Shown here piece after piece: positions 1-12,587 of a DNA stretch of 64,000 nucleotides. Origin of the DNA: Conchocele bisecta (Eukaryota; Mollusca; Bivalvia; Lucinida; Thyasiridae); assembly GCA_029237695.1 (NCBI GenBank), contig CM055272.1:12822042-12886041 (forward strand), in the 5' to 3' direction. The notes under the pieces were generated by a model. It was not told where the DNA came from. It was given only the letters and a program-made list of their open reading frames with translations, and ran no database searches. Numbering within the stretch: position 1 is the stretch's first letter; the number at the start of each line of letters is the position of its first letter. Made by a program: the position numbers and the translations under genes.

Positions 1-1473
1 GAATAGGTATGATTGTAGCTTCCCGCCATGAAGGCGGAAAGATGCCTTGTTCCCAAATGGTATTAAATATTTCAAGGAGGTTGTCTAAAGAGTGTTCATG
101 TAAATGTTTAAGCAGTTGGTAGTGGATATCATCAGGGCCAGCTGATGTATCATGTGCTTTCTGGAGGGAAGCTTTTAATTCCCTCTTAGAGAAAGGAGCG
201 TTGTAGTGTTCTGAATTGTCTGAATTGAAATTTAATTTGTTTTTTTCTTGCTCAGATGTCACCTTCAAGAACTCCTCAGAATAATTATTGGATGAGGACT
301 TCTTGGAGAAGTTATCTGCTAATGTGTTTGAAATGTCTGCTTTGGACGATACTTTATGTCCTTCTTTGTTGATGTGATTGCTAGAAGTCGATTTACCGTT
401 ATTGTTTATCTTACGAATCATGTCCCATGTTGTTTTCATTTTTGATCGAGAGTTCAACTTATATATCCAAAATATATCCAAGTCTTTCTCTTGCTAGCTT
501 TGATAGTGTGTCAAGCTTTAGCTCTAAAAATTCTATGAGCATTCATATTTTCTGGTGTTTCGTTATTATTTATTTGACGAATAGTCATTGTCTATTTGCA
601 TTCTTCGTCAAACCATGGTTTAATGACACGTTTGGGCTTTGCCCAGGTTTTTGGTATTGTCTTTTCTGCAATATCGTGTAAAAGGGAAACGTAGTTTTCT
701 AGTGGATCTTCCGAATCTCGAAAGCGGTCAAAATCTAGTTCAATCATGCACATATTACGAAATGTGTCCAAATCGGCTTTATGTAATTTCCACCTCTGAA
801 CTCTGTCAGTGGATGGTGGCCCATTACTCTGTAAGAAGACAGGAAAGTGGTCACTCCCACAGGGGTCGTCACCAACTTTCTACGTAAAGTCTAAATACAG
901 AGAAGGATTACTCAGAGTTAAATCCACAGAGGAATACGAGTCGGTTGCGGGATGTAAATATGTGCTAGATTTATCATTAAAAATGCTGAGATTGTGATCG
1001 GAAATAAAATTTTAAATAAGTTCCCCCTTTTTGTTTGTGTCTTTACAACCCCAAAGCATGTTATGTCCGTTAAAATCCCCAATGAGAATGAAAGGCGAAG
1101 GGAGCTGAGAGACAAGATCATCTAGTTCTGATTTTAACAGAACTGTAGATGGTGGAATGTAAATAGAACATATTAATGTAATAGTCTTGTGCATCGTAAC
1201 ACTAACAGTCACAGCCTGAAGATTAGTGTTAAGATTCACCAGACTATGTGGGGTGCTCAAGTTAATAAGGATTGAGACTCCACCAGATGCGCGCTCAGCG
1301 TTATCTGAACACTTACTGTATAATGCATGCGATTTAAAAGAAAATGTATCGTCATCTTTCAGGAATGTTTCCTGAAGACAAACATCAATGGGGTTGTGTT
1401 GAGTTAATAATATTGTTAAATCATCACGATTTGCTTTAATTCCTCGACAGTTCCATTGGATAATAGTATCCAT
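1..1473 (-). pseudogene. LINE ORF2, endonuclease and start of RT, copy N1
   Basis: The first 153 codons (1,012-1,473) are the N-terminal part of an apurinic-type endonuclease. They include the start motif QWNCRGIKAN, the Mg-binding E in CLQETFL and the GDFNGHN motif. A TAA at 1,012-1,014 replaces a GAA seen in copy N8, a nonsense mutation. The endonuclease C-terminal part and the linker follow in broken frames. The beginning of the RT (SWREATIIP) is at the left edge. The catalytic RT motifs lie outside the window. Confidence 0.85.
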
Positions 1474-1475
1474 GT

Positions 1476-3003
1476 TTATGTAGGTGGAAGTATGGGCTTG
1501 CGGGGTGGAACAGGTTTGGGAGTTGTAGTGTCAGAAGACTCTTCAGTCTTCATCGAGTCCAACGACTCAAACCTGTTCTGTACTGAAATGGGGCCGTCAG
1601 TCCCCTTGTGCGATCCAGGGTCATCAGACCCTTTCCTGGGCGGTTTGGCAGGGATCCTCTCCTTCGCAGTGGGCCTACCCCTGATTGGTAGAGGAGAGGC
1701 CGACCTGTCATCCTGCCCTTGCCACAGGAGACACGGCCGTCATTTGTTCTAATGTCTTTTTAGCCCACCTTTAGGGCTTTTGGAAGGCATGACCTTTGCA
1801 CTTTGTCTTCCGAAGAAGGTTTTGCAGTTGTGGCCTTTGGGCTCCGGCCTCGGGGAGATTATGTCTGTGAAGACGATGAGTTAGATGTGGAAGGCTTGTA
1901 GTGTGGCGGATTATAGGGCCACGTTATAGTGGGTTGTTCAGCTGGTTGCCAAGAAACGTCCGTTTGAGTTGAAATTGTTCTGCTGGTCTTGCGAGAGAGT
2001 GCAGCCGAAGCGTAAGAGAAGCCAGGGATAGGAGTTGTTGGCATTTCAACAATCTTCCTGGCATCAGGGAATGATATGTTGCGTGTATGTTTCACGCAAA
2101 CTATCTCCTTCTCGATCTTCCACTTCGGGCAGTCTTTAGAATATGCCGAATGGTTAACGCCACAGTTGACACAATGTTGCCTCCACACAGTTGTGATTGC
2201 TGTGCTTAGCAATGCCACAGCGTGCACATGCAATATCTCTTTTACATGTGTCTTTGTGGTGGCCGTACAGTTGACAGTTGTAACATCGCAACGGGTTTGG
2301 TGTATATGGATCAACTGTGATCAGCAACCATCTGGTAAGTTTAAGTTCTTTTGGTAGTACAGTGAGGTTGAATGTCAGAACGAAGATATTGGTAGGGACT
2401 AGTTGTCCATTGACTTTTCTACTAATCCTTCTGGCATCAGCGACTCCTTGCGGTTTGAGTTGTTCGATCACCTCTTGCTCAATTACATGAGCAAACTCCG
2501 GTGATCGGACAACCCCCTTGCAAATGTTCAATGATTTGTGTGGCTGAATGTCGACAGGAGTGTCCAAGAATTTGTTGCAGAGAAGTAAATTTTATCTGCA
2601 TGGCTCTTTCTCTCGACTTCTATGAGAAGATCACCAGAGCGCAAACGCTTCAAATTAGTTGGCTCTCCTGCCACACCATTCATGATCTTTGACAAAACAA
2701 AGACAGACAATCAGTTGCATGGACCACAAGGAATCGAGGCCATGTGGCTACATGTTTTTGTTCTGACTGTTGTTGGGTTAGTCGTGTTGGAAAAACAGGT
2801 TCGTTGTCGGGTGGAAAATTGAATTCTGCAGGTCGCGTCCGTTTCTTGGACGGACCAGCTGAACACGGTTGGCTGGACGAATTTGTGAAGTCCGAAGCCT
2901 TCCAATCGATTGGCATTATCGATAATTGTGATGAGGTTTGTTTTTTGTTTTTCTGGCGATTCATATCAGTAGGCCCTATATCACTATGTTCCCCACCCTC
3001 CAT
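1476..3003 (-). pseudogene. LINE ORF1 (gag-like, CCHC zinc knuckles), copy N1
   Basis: The reading frame starts with MEGGEHSDIG and ends four bases before the ORF2 start, as in copy N8. After a polar N-terminal region comes a conserved block (GEPTNLKRLRSGDLLIEVE, then KSLNICKGVVRSPEF). Next are Cys/His knuckles of the CYNCQLYGHHKDTC and CARCGIAKHSNHNC type around 2,170-2,320, and a Ser/Pro/Lys-rich tail. Family knowledge: such proteins bind RNA and form the retrotransposition particle. Frameshifts near 2,160, 2,530 and 2,700 split the frame. Inside it, TTA at 1,771-1,773 is the intact counterpart of the site where element A inserted in copy N5. Confidence 0.82.
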
Positions 3004-3030
3004 GGAGCCCTACAAGGGGATGTGCTAATG

Positions 3031-3721
3031 GCGCGGGTCTCCGCGCTGCACAAAAATGATACATAGTGATATATTCGAGCAAGACACAAAACTCACTCGT
3101 ATAGCACTAAACTGTGACACCTACTAGAGCGGCGGACTGGTCACACAATGTAAAAGGGAACAAGATAAAGTACTCACGTATATATGACTCCAGCACCGGT
3201 TAATCCCATTGGGCTTGCTCACACAAGGACCTCCCATTTGCCGTGAAGTCAGGGCCGAAGTGGTGTATTGTAGTAATGCGTGACATCTTGGCCAGAAATT
3301 CTGCCAGCCACGCAATATACTCACCCACCAGGATCCCTTCCTCCAAAACGTCAGGGTCGCAGGCCACGGCAAACGGCCAGCCACAATCACGCCCAAAGAC
3401 AAGTGTACCTACCTTTGTGCGGAAATGCATAGAGTAGCTACCAGTACCTACGAGTCACCAAGGGGTGTTTAGGTAATATGTTTATGCACCAATAGCTAGT
3501 ACACGCACACAACCCAGTAATTTCTTAGTAAACCCACCCCTTGTTAGATCTCTGGGAATTGCAACCGCAAACCCTAGGAATTGCGATGACAATTCCAAGA
3601 TTTAGCCCGCAGACCGCGTCAAGGTCAGGGGTCACATGTGCGGAGTTTTATCGGAACATGAATCACATACATGCAAGTATGTTTTAACTTCTCTTGTTTA
3701 CCTCTGTATTCCTGACATCAC
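3031..3721. other. Non-coding stretch upstream of LINE N1
   Basis: No convincing coding sequence is visible here. The part next to ORF1 (about 3,004-3,480) may be the 5' UTR and promoter of LINE N1, but no other copy in the window reaches this far upstream, so the boundary cannot be set. Confidence 0.35.
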
Positions 3722-3905
3722 TCAATTAGGTAAAATTGAAACAACATAAACGAGAGAGTATTTATAACGATCCTTGTATAAAATGATAGAAATGAGAAAC
3801 ATGTATAAAATGATAAAATTAAATTTTCCGATACAAGTTAGTTTCATGGAGAAAGCGAAGCAAACCTTCAATGTTCTCCACCTGGAATAGCTCATTTGAA
3901 ACATT
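3722..3905 (-). mobile_element. LINE 3'-end fragment (ORF2 C-terminus and 3' UTR)
   Basis: The minus strand encodes the C-terminal ELFQVENIEGLL-type end of ORF2, ending near the LYRKI-type terminus, plus part of the 3' UTR. It matches the ends of copies N7 and N8. It is a short, dead fragment. Confidence 0.7.
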
Positions 3906-3939
3906 TCGGGTCTACGCTTAAATTATTATAAATAAATAA

Positions 3940-5330
3940 TATTTAGAACTGGATCAATTAAGCATTCAACTACAACATACTGTGATGAAAAACAATTATC
4001 GTGGACTGCAGACAGGGCAAAAACATTAGGTATTTATTTTTCAAATGACAAAAACAGAGTTCATGAATTGAACCTAATCCCAAAAATAAGGGAATTTAAA
4101 CAATGCTTAGATGTATGGAAACGTAGGAAACTTACGACAATGGGGAAAATAACAGTTATTAAGAGTTTTGCATTTCCTAAACTAGTATTTCCTCTATCAG
4201 TATTATAATATCCAGGAAAAGATACTTTGAAAGAAATTATAAATATTATGTTTGACTTCCTCTGGGATTCGAAACCAGATAAAATCAGGCGAAAAATTAT
4301 TGTTCAAACTCTTGAAAAAGGTGGACTTAAAATGATTGAACTGGAATAATTTATTAATGCATTAAAGGCTACATGGGTCAAACGTCTTACAAATATACAA
4401 TCCCATGCACAATGGAAATATTGTACATGTATTTAAAATTGTTAAATCATTTTGGCGGTGTTGGTGTGTTTGAAGGAAATTTTAATACAACGGATGCAAA
4501 ATAAAATGGTAAAAAACTAATTTTTAACGGAAATTCTTGAAGCCTGTAGTAAATTAAATTTCATAGCCCATCCAGAAAATATATCAAAGCAAATTATGTG
4601 GAACAATTCGAAATTAAAAGGAAATGGCAGAATGTTTTTCTATAAGGATTGGTATACTTGTGGGATTAAATATATAGAACAGTTATATATGATAACAGTA
4701 ATAACGACTATTTAAAATATTTCAAAGTAATTACAAGCATCACGCAAGACTGGCGAAGGCGGATTAGGAATGAGGAAATAAACGCAGTAATCACAAACAT
4801 ACCATTATTAGAGAGAATACAATCTACAAAAGAATGTAACAAAATGTTATATAATATGTTTCTTAATAACCAAGAAAATATCGTTTATAAAGCTAGAGAT
4901 AAATGGAATACAAAATTCGTAGATAAACATATAAATTGGAAGGTGGTAAATGCACATTATTATAAAAGCACAATCAGTTCTAAACATCGAAATTTTCAGT
5001 ATAAATTTCTCATGAAAATTGTCACAACAAATTATTACTTATACAAATGTAATATTGTCAGCTCTAATTTGTGACTCACGAAACCAATAAATCTGTTTTG
5101 GGAATGCATTAAAAGTCAATATTTTTGGTCACAGTTTAGGAAAATATTTCATCTATTCTTGCAAATTAAGAAATATGGAACCGAAATCCTTTTAAAGTAT
5201 ATTTAAGAAAAACAAAATATATTGAAAGAGTAATAGCAATTAATAAAAATAAAGTGACTTTTCATGAACGAAAATGGGATGACATTCAATTCGAGTAAAA
5301 TCGTTGTTTGTTTCATTGACTACTGATACA
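3940..5330 (+). pseudogene. L1/Tx1-like non-LTR retrotransposon relic (post-RT C-terminal region)
   Basis: Translating the plus strand with many frameshifts and stops gives KTLGIYFSNDKN, then W-KRRKLTTMGKITVIKSF, FPKLVFPL, FDFLWDSKPDKIRRK and GGLKMIELE. This is the order seen downstream of the RT in L1/Tx1-type ORF2 proteins. The last open piece is at 4,844-5,074. Base composition is much more AT-rich than in the neighbouring LINE family. The RT and endonuclease parts are missing. Assignment to the L1 group is by motif recognition only. Confidence 0.62.
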
Positions 5331-5439
5331 GTTTTAATTTAATATTTTTTCATAGATTAAATTATATGCAGATGAGAAGAAAAAACATAGATATGTTCAT
5401 TGCGATGTTGCTCAACTCAAACTTTCAACTCTCTGTATC

Positions 5440-5465
5440 TCTATCTCACACGCTCTCCCTCCCTA

Positions 5466-5536
<71 letters not shown>

Positions 5537-5572
5537 GTCTCTCCAAACTCTCTCTCTCTCTCTCTCTTCGCT
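5440..5572. repeat. (CT)n microsatellite
   Basis: A long CT-dinucleotide tract occupies about 5,469-5,533, with a second shorter tract near 5,549-5,569. Apparent Ser/Leu- or Arg/Glu-repeat frames over it are not genes. Confidence 0.97.
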
Positions 5573-5799
5573 CTTCTCATTAACTCTGTTCTCCCCATTA
5601 TATCGTGAAATCATTATTTCTCTGACATAATCATTTATCAATGCATATTGATGCATAGTGATACATGCATACAAATTGGTACATTTATGGTATGTTTTCT
5701 GTATGTTTACATGTTGTAATTGATTTGTGTTTATACATGACTATGTTTGGAGAACAAAATAAAAGAATAAAAAAAAAAGATGTCAACACTTTAAAAAAA

Positions 5800-8700
5800 A
5801 ATAATAAAAAAAATGAACAATGTATAGAATGGTACAATTATAGTATGTGAAACATGTATACAATGATAACAATCAGATCTTCCGATATAAGTTCGTTTCA
5901 TGAAGAAAGCTAAGCAAACCTTCAACGTTCTCCACCTGGAATAACTCCGTAAGTGAAGCAACATTGAAGTGTTTGCGTCGAACATCGGCAAAGTCAATAC
6001 AGTCCAGTAGGATGTATTTCACGGTAAATGCGCTGTGGCATGGAATACACCATGGACGTGGCTCACCCTTGAGCATATACGAATGCGTTAGTCGTGTATG
6101 TCCAATGCGCAATCGACTAAGGACAACTTCATCCCGGTGTACATGTCTGTGAAGATAGTGCAGATAGTGAATCTGAAAATAAAATGAATTGCTTTCTCCA
6201 AGATATTTTCGCAAAATCAAGGTCGAATAAAACTGCCCTCAATTCCGCAGAAAATATCGAAGATTTGTCTGGGAGTCCGGATTGAAGATCTCCCTCGGGG
6301 ACAGCGGCAGCAGCTGCTACCCGGTCCCCGTCCTTTGAACCGTCAGTAAAAAGTGGAGTGTATGTATTGTATCTAATTTTAACTTCAAGACAAAAGTGAT
6401 TTAAAAATGGATGGATCAGTAGTTGCTTTCGTGTGCTGACTAAGATCGAAGATCACCTTGGGCTGCTCCAACTGCCACGATGGAGTATCTGGAACAGCGT
6501 ATTTGGCAATGTGATCCAGATATAAGCATCGTCCAGATCCAGCATCGTCTATCAAATGATCCATTCTCTTGCCGAATGGTGACTTGAAGTTTGGTTTCTT
6601 ATCAAATACAGCATCTGTAGTTCGATGAAAGACAGTGTCATAAGCTGGATTAGACGGATTGGAATGTAGTTTAGCGGCGTATTGATAATTTGGTGCGTCT
6701 GTCGTGGAGAGAATGCTCATTTGCCTCGGCATATAAGCTATGTGCGTTAGAAGTACGGAGTCGTAAGCCTAAGTGATGTATTGGATCGAGCATCCGAAGA
6801 TCGGATTTACTGGCAGATCCATAAACAGTGCATCCGTAGTCTAGTTTTGAGCGAACATGTGCGATGTAAAGGCAGTGCAGCACCTTTCGGTCTGCATCCC
6901 AATCATGATTTGCTACCACTCTCATTTAAGTTGAGTGCTTTCTGGCATTTACCTTTCAAGTATCATAAATGAGGTTTAAAAGTGAGTTTAGGATCAAAGA
7001 TAAGACCAAGAAATGTCTGCTCCCGAACAACTGGGACTGGATGTTATCCCAGTTTAAGTTCGTGATCAGGGTGAAGACCGCGTCTTTTGCAAAAATGCAA
7101 TGCAATTAGTTTTCGAAGTCATTTTCTGTGGCGCAATTGTTAATTTTATTTAGGCTCACTTGTAATTGGCGCTCAATAATTTGCATGTTCTTTGATTTGT
7201 AACATATTAAGAAATCATCAACATATAAAGAACAGTCAACACCTGGTGGCAGGCATTTTACAATGTTATTGAGTTTAATGTTAAAACGGGTAACACAGTA
7301 TACTTCCCTGCGGCACACCCATTTCCTGTTCGTGGGGATCGGAAAGGGTTGTACCGACTCGGTCTTGGAATTGTCTGTCTTTGACAAAATTATAAATAAA
7401 ATCAGGGAGATGACCCTTCAGATCGAGGTCATGAAGGTCCTTCATAATCCCAAACTGCCACGTCGTGCCATATGCTTTTTGTAGGTAAAACAATACGGCA
7501 CAACAAAACCGTCTCGAATGAATGCCACGAGTCTAACCAGATTATCGGTAGTGCTTCTCTGGCAACGAAATCCAGACTGGTATTCAGATATCAGTCCATT
7601 GGATTCCAGAAACCAGACAAGCATGTCGTTAATCATTCGTTCCATGGTTTTACAGACGCAACTAGTAAGTGCGATGGGACGGTAACTTGATGGGTCGGTG
7701 TGATCCTTGCCCGGTTTGGGGACAGGTATGATTGTAGATTCCCGCCATGAAGGCGGAAAGACGTCTTGTTCCCAAATGGTATTCAATATTTCAAGGAGGT
7801 TGTCCAAAGAGTGCTCATGTAAATGCTTAAACAGTTGGTAGTGGATATCATAAGAGCCAGCTGATGTATCATGTGCTTTCTCGAGGGAAGCTTTTAATTC
7901 CCTCATAGATAAAGGAGTATTGTAATGTTCTGAATTGTCTGAATTAAAATTAAGTTTCGTTTTCTCTTGCTCAGATTTCACCTTCAAGAACTCCGCAGAA
8001 TAGTTATTAGATGAGGAGTTCTTGGAGAAGATATCTGCTAAATTGTTTGCGATGTCATCTTTTGAAAAAAACTTGGTGTCCTTCTTTGTTGAGGTGATTG
8101 ATGGAAGTCGATTTACCTTTACCGTTTATCTTACGAATCATGATGTCCCGTGTTGTTTTCATTTTTGATCGACAGTTCAACTTGGAGACAAAATATATCC
8201 AAGTCTTTCTCTTGCTAACGTTGATAGTGCGTCGAGCTTTAGCATTTACATTTTCTGGTGTTGCTTGATTATTGACTTGACGAATACACTGCTTATAAGC
8301 TGTCATTACTCCTTTGCATTCTTCGTCAAACCATTGTTTGTTGACACGTTTGGGCTTTGCCGAGGTTTTTGGTATTGTTTTTTTCTGCAATATCGTGTAA
8401 AAAGGAAACGTAGTGTTCTAGTGGATCTTCCGAATCTGGAAAACGATCGAAATCTAGTTCAATCATGCACATATCACGAAATGTGTCCCAATCGGATTTT
8501 ATGTAATTTCCACCTCTGTACTCTGTCAGTGGAAGGTGGTCTATTACTCTGTAAGAAGACAAGAAAGTGGTCACTTCCACATAGGTCGTAACCAACTTTC
8601 CACGTAAAGTCTAAATACAGAGAAGGATTACACATAGTTAAATTCAGAGAGCAATATGAGCCGGTTGCGGGATGTAAATATGTGCTAGATTTATCATTAA

Positions 8701-8855
8701 AAATGCTGAGATTGTGATCTGAAAGAAATGTTTCAATCAGTTCCCCCTTTTTGTTTGTGACTTTACAACCCCAAAGCATGTTCTGTCCGTTACAATCGCC
8801 AAGGAGAATGAAATGCGAAAGGAGCTGAGAGACAAGATCATCTAGTTATGATTTT
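5800..8855 (-). mobile_element. LINE copy N2, 5'-truncated, internally deleted
   Basis: This minus-strand copy of the same family starts inside the endonuclease (GQNMLWGCKVTNKKGEL, near 8,780). It runs through the linker (8,055-8,470), RT (about 7,100-7,990), the post-RT region (6,390-6,930), a truncated RNase H (6,170-6,390) and the C-terminal Cys/His domain (5,873-6,165). The RT keeps the catalytic YVDD box near 7,220 and the GVPQGSIL motif near 7,310. A few hundred bp of RNase H sequence are lost at about 6,150-6,185. Multiple frameshifts make it non-functional. The 3' end near 5,760-5,810 is diffuse and lacks the usual tail signature. Confidence 0.85.
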
Positions 8856-8859
8856 ATGA

Positions 8860-9341
8860 AAACATAAATTGGTAGATCCTCATCCATTTTTTTGCAAAGG
8901 TGTGGTGGGTGTGAAACATTAATTTATTGAACATTATTCCAAATTACTGTACAAATAGACTAATGCCTGGATTTTTGGAAAATATTTACTTGTAACCAAA
9001 ATTAATTTGGCAGTTTATTTTAGGGGCGGTGGGAATGAGAATCTATAAAATACTTTTCTCCGGTCTACATGCCATAACTTCGTGCTCATGCAGGTGGGGT
9101 AATAACTGTACGTAACTTACAGGTCCCAAATGTCACAGTGAGTCTTGAGACAGCGTTGAATCTCAATATAATCCAAAATTTAAATCCTTCTTTTCAGAGA
9201 AATGAACTTCACATTTTTCACAGAAATGAATTTCACATTTTTGACACAAATTAAATTTCACATTGACACACAATTTGCAACATGATGATGCACACTTTTA
9301 TTTACACTTTATATAAATACAGGAGTAGGCAGATTTTGTAG
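8860..9341. other. Non-coding spacer
   Basis: AT-rich sequence with GTGGGG-type motifs (near 9,028 and 9,105) and a short repeated TTTCACATTTTTCACA tract near 9,205-9,265. No coding sequence or RNA gene is visible. Confidence 0.4.
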
Positions 9342-9640
9342 TTAACGTTTCAACATATCAGGATACCACGACGCACAGCATATTGAACTGTTGACAACCT
9401 CGCGTCTCGTCTTTTTCATTGTCGGCAACGGCCTTTCTTCTCGGCTCTCTTTGGGAAACCAGACTGACGTCTTGCTGTGTTTTTCGTGCAGATGTTTTCG
9501 TGCGATCACTAGTGTGGAGGTATCGGGATATCTTGTCAAAACGGTCTGTTTTCATGACTCTCGGACTCCTGGTGTTCAGATTTCCGAAGAGGGCATCAGT
9601 CGACCAGTACATTGTCGTTTGTCGTGCAAATGAAGAATGA
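9342..9640 (-). pseudogene. piggyBac-type transposase fragment
   Basis: Two overlapping minus-strand frames together give YWSTDALFGN, then a Met-Lys-Thr-Asp-Arg-Phe-Asp-Lys-Ile stretch, then SRYLHTSDRT. This matches the early part of the piggyBac transposase domain (W..nplF..imsrdRFd.I.ryLHfsD) as I know it. Only about 60-80 codons survive, with a frameshift, and the catalytic Asp residues are absent. Two TTAA-flanked MITEs elsewhere in the window (33.0 and 60.8 kb) suggest that piggyBac-type activity once existed in this genome. Confidence 0.6.
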
Positions 9641-9676
9641 ATTATATACTTATATGTGTCCTGTTAGCATAATGTG

Positions 9677-9790
9677 ATATGTGGCTGCAACTGGAGAAAT
9701 AGATTCATTTGTTGCGACCAGTGTAGATCCAGACCAGCCTGTGAAATCGTACAGTCAGATCAGGGTCAGACCCGACCTCGCTCTACCTCT
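9677..9790. mobile_element. Partial palindromic MITE (GTGTAGATCC family)
   Basis: It starts ATATGTGGCTG and contains GACCAGTGTAGATCC, as in the complete copy at 54,261-54,510. The other end is not recognisable. Confidence 0.55.
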
Positions 9791-10354
9791 GCTGCAATTA
9801 AATTTTATAACGAATAAACATTTTCTCGTTCTGTCCGTCAATTTTTACCGTCATCAAAAAAAGCTTCTTGATACTTTCTGTGAAAAAAGCTAATTTATCC
9901 AAAAATACTACTTATTAGTCCAGGTCAGATCATGGATTTATCTAATGGGGGTATGTACACGGGTAACATTGAATATTACCCCACCCACTTGAACCTACAG
10001 TAAACAATATGACCTTTACAATGAGTATTGACTGGAACATTTCGACTTACTTCAGGAGCCCTGTTGGTATGTGGGTGGGGAGTACAATCACATGTGATGT
10101 AAATAATAAAATCAACTCACCTGCAACATGCGCATAAACACCCAGATCCGAGACAGGCTATAATCTCCTCTTCAACCACTGGCCGCCAGTTGGGATCAGG
10201 CTGTTTGAGCACAATTATTCGCTATTTCAATTGTAAATTTCGATGCTTTCCTGCGTTGTAAACATATTAAAATTAAGAAATCTGGCTGAATTTACGTCGA
10301 TCTCTAAATAGCTATTGACAACCACCAATAGCAAACGACGACATAACTCGTCGC
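9791..10354. other. Non-coding spacer
   Basis: No gene is visible. It contains an ATTACCCCACCCAC motif near 9,975, similar to one inside element A (19,370, inverted) and inside element B (27,053). Confidence 0.35.
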
Positions 10355-11320
10355 AGCTGCCACACAGTCCCGACCTTTGAGCCATCAGTAAAAAGCGGAG
10401 TGTATGTATTGTATCTGTCTTTAACTTCAAGAAAAAGTTATTTAAAAATGGATGGATCAGTTGTTGCTTTCGTGTGCTGATTAAGATCGCAGATCACATT
10501 GGGCTGCTCCAACTGCCACGGTGGAGTATCTGGAACAGCGTATTTCGCAATGTGTTCCAGATCCAAGCCAGCATCGTGTATCAAAGGATCTATTCTCTTG
10601 CCGAATGGTGCCTTGAAGCTTGGTTTCTTATCGAATACAGCATCTGTAGTTCGATGAAAGACAGTGTCATAAGCTGGATTAGATAGATTGGAATGTAGTT
10701 TAGTGGCGTATTGTAAAGCTAATTTGGTGCGTCTATCGTGTATAGAAGGCTCATTTGCTTCGGCATATAAGCTCTGTGCGTTAGACGTACGGAATGCACC
10801 CAGGCAGAGTCTTAAGCCTAAGTGATGTATTGGATCGAGAGTCCGAAGATCGGATTTACTGGCAGATCCATACATACAGTGCATCCGTAGTCTAGTTTTG
10901 AGCGAACATGTGCGATGTAAAGGCGGTGCAGCACCTTTCGGTCTGCACCCCAGTCATGATTGGCTACCACTCGCATTAAGTTGAGTGCTTTCCGACATTT
11001 AGCTTTCAAGTATCGGAAATGAGGTTTAAAAGTGAGTTTAGGATCAAAGATAAGACCAAGAAATTTCTGCTCCCGAACAACTGGGATGGGATGTTATCCC
11101 AGTTTAAGTTCGGGATCAGGGTGAAGACCGCGTCTTTTGCAAAAATGCATGCAGTTAATTTTCGATTTCGAAAATTTGAAGCCGTTTTCTGTGGCCCACT
11201 TGTTAATTTTATTGAGGCTCAGTTGTAATTGGCGCTCAATAGGTTGCATGTTCTTTGATTTGTAACATATTACACAATCATTTTACAATGTAATTCAGTT
11301 TAATGTTAAAAAGAGTAACT
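10355..11320 (-). mobile_element. LINE fragment N3 (post-RT region)
   Basis: The minus strand encodes the region between the RT and RNase H (YGSASKSDLRTLDPIHHLGL, then LYAEANEPSIHDRRTK, in the frame at 10,438-10,884) and the RT end up to about 11,320. It stops at the start of the RNase H (10,355). At 11,320 it is joined head-on to plus-strand fragment N4. Confidence 0.82.
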
Positions 11321-12215
11321 GGCAAGGACATGATTTTTTGTTGGCTCCCCAGTCATACTGGTATCAAGGGCAATGTCAGGGCAGATAGTGCTGCCAAGGT
11401 CGCCCTGGAGCTACCTACTTCTAATTTTCCTGTTTGCTATAATGATTTTAGATGCTATAATGATGTGAAGAACATTGAAGGTTTGCTTAGCTTTCTCGAT
11501 GAAACCTAGCTGTATCGGAACATTTTATCATTGCATACATGTTGTTCATTTATATTGTTCATCATAGTTTTATTTTTACCCTAATCATTTCATTACCTAG
11601 CGCATCTCATTTTCCTGTTTGCTATCATGATTTTAAATCATCCATTGACTCATTAGCTCTCATACAATACAGACCCGGTTGGATCTACTCACCGATAACA
11701 AACTTCATGCTGTGAAACAGACTTTGGGCGAATGGACTCCTGGCTACAGACATGTTCGCCGGGATGAAGTTGTCCTTAGTCGATTGCGCATTAGACATAC
11801 ATGACTTAACGCTTTCGTATATGCTCAAACGTGAGCAGCGTCCATGACGTATTCCATGCCACAGCGTATTTACCTTGGAACACGTCCTACTGGACTGTAT
11901 CGACTTTACCGATACTTGACGCAAACACTTCAATGTTACTTCACTTGCGGAGTTATTCCATGTGAAGAACATTGAAGGTTTGCTTAGCTTTCTCCATGAA
12001 ACCTACATGTATCGGAAAATTGTATCATTGCATACATGTTGTTCATGTATATTGTTCATCATAAGTTTTATTTTTACCCTAATCATTTCATTACCTAGCA
12101 CATCTAACATACTATTTTACTATTATTTTCTTATTCATCTAAATTGCTTGGCCCTAAACGAATAGTTTGTGTTGATGGGCCGTTAAGTACAATTCCATTC
12201 CATTCGAAATATTTG
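11321..12215 (+). mobile_element. LINE fragment N4, two partial 3' segments in tandem
   Basis: The first part (11,321-11,604) encodes the RNase H end (FCWLPSHTGIKGN) joined by a deletion at about 11,455 to the ORF2 C-terminus and 3' UTR. The second part (11,605-12,215) restarts at the RNase H end (SHFPVCYHDFKSS), continues through the Cys/His domain (IPCHSVFTLEHVLLDC) and 3' UTR, and ends in GATGGGCCGTTAAG plus CCATT repeats. Both parts are dead. Confidence 0.8.
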
Positions 12216-12587
12216 CAGGGTAGTGTCATTCTAAACGGAATTATAACGTGTGTATGATCGTAATCTATAATTTTTCAGCGCCGGTTTGTGTATGTTTGAT
12301 TACTAATTAGAATGTCGATAAAATGAAAGTATGAAACCTTCCACCCCGAATTCGCTGTGGAAAGTTCAGTGTGTAAAATGGCTGTTGGCTCTTCCACGGA
12401 GAAGGGAGCGACACAGCAAGCGGACTGAAATCGTGGAATACCTTGCTCTACCAACAAATAGCCATTTTAATAGCCAACGTGCATGATCACGTGGTTACAA
12501 CAACAACAAAATCGCTGAAAATGTTGAATGCGCGCCAACATAAAAATAAGGTGTTTTTTTCCGAACTACATTGTACGAGCACGGTAC
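12216..12587. other. Spacer without recognised gene
   Basis: It contains a run of CAA units near 12,500 and a GTGCATGATCACGTG motif at about 12,479 that recurs at 50,348. Possible remains of unique host DNA between LINE copies. Confidence 0.35.

Larger units (their letters stand above)
1..3030 (-). mobile_element. LINE copy N1 (RNase H-type non-LTR retrotransposon), cut by window edge
   Basis: This is a minus-strand LINE copy. Its ORF1 starts near 3,003, its ORF2 starts at 1,473, and it runs off the left edge inside the reverse transcriptase. The family is defined by comparing about nine copies in this window. ORF1 is gag-like with CCHC knuckles; ORF2 has endonuclease, RT, RNase H and a C-terminal Cys/His domain; the 3' UTR ends in a GATGGGCCGTTAAGC signature plus CCATT/CAATT repeats. 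The RNase H places it near the I/Jockey-type groups; the exact clade needs a phylogeny. Several frameshifts and a nonsense codon show it is dead. Confidence 0.88.

Noticed and set aside
5366..5674. Frames of Ser/Leu or Arg/Glu repeats over the CT tract
   Set aside because: Entirely explained by the dinucleotide repeat.
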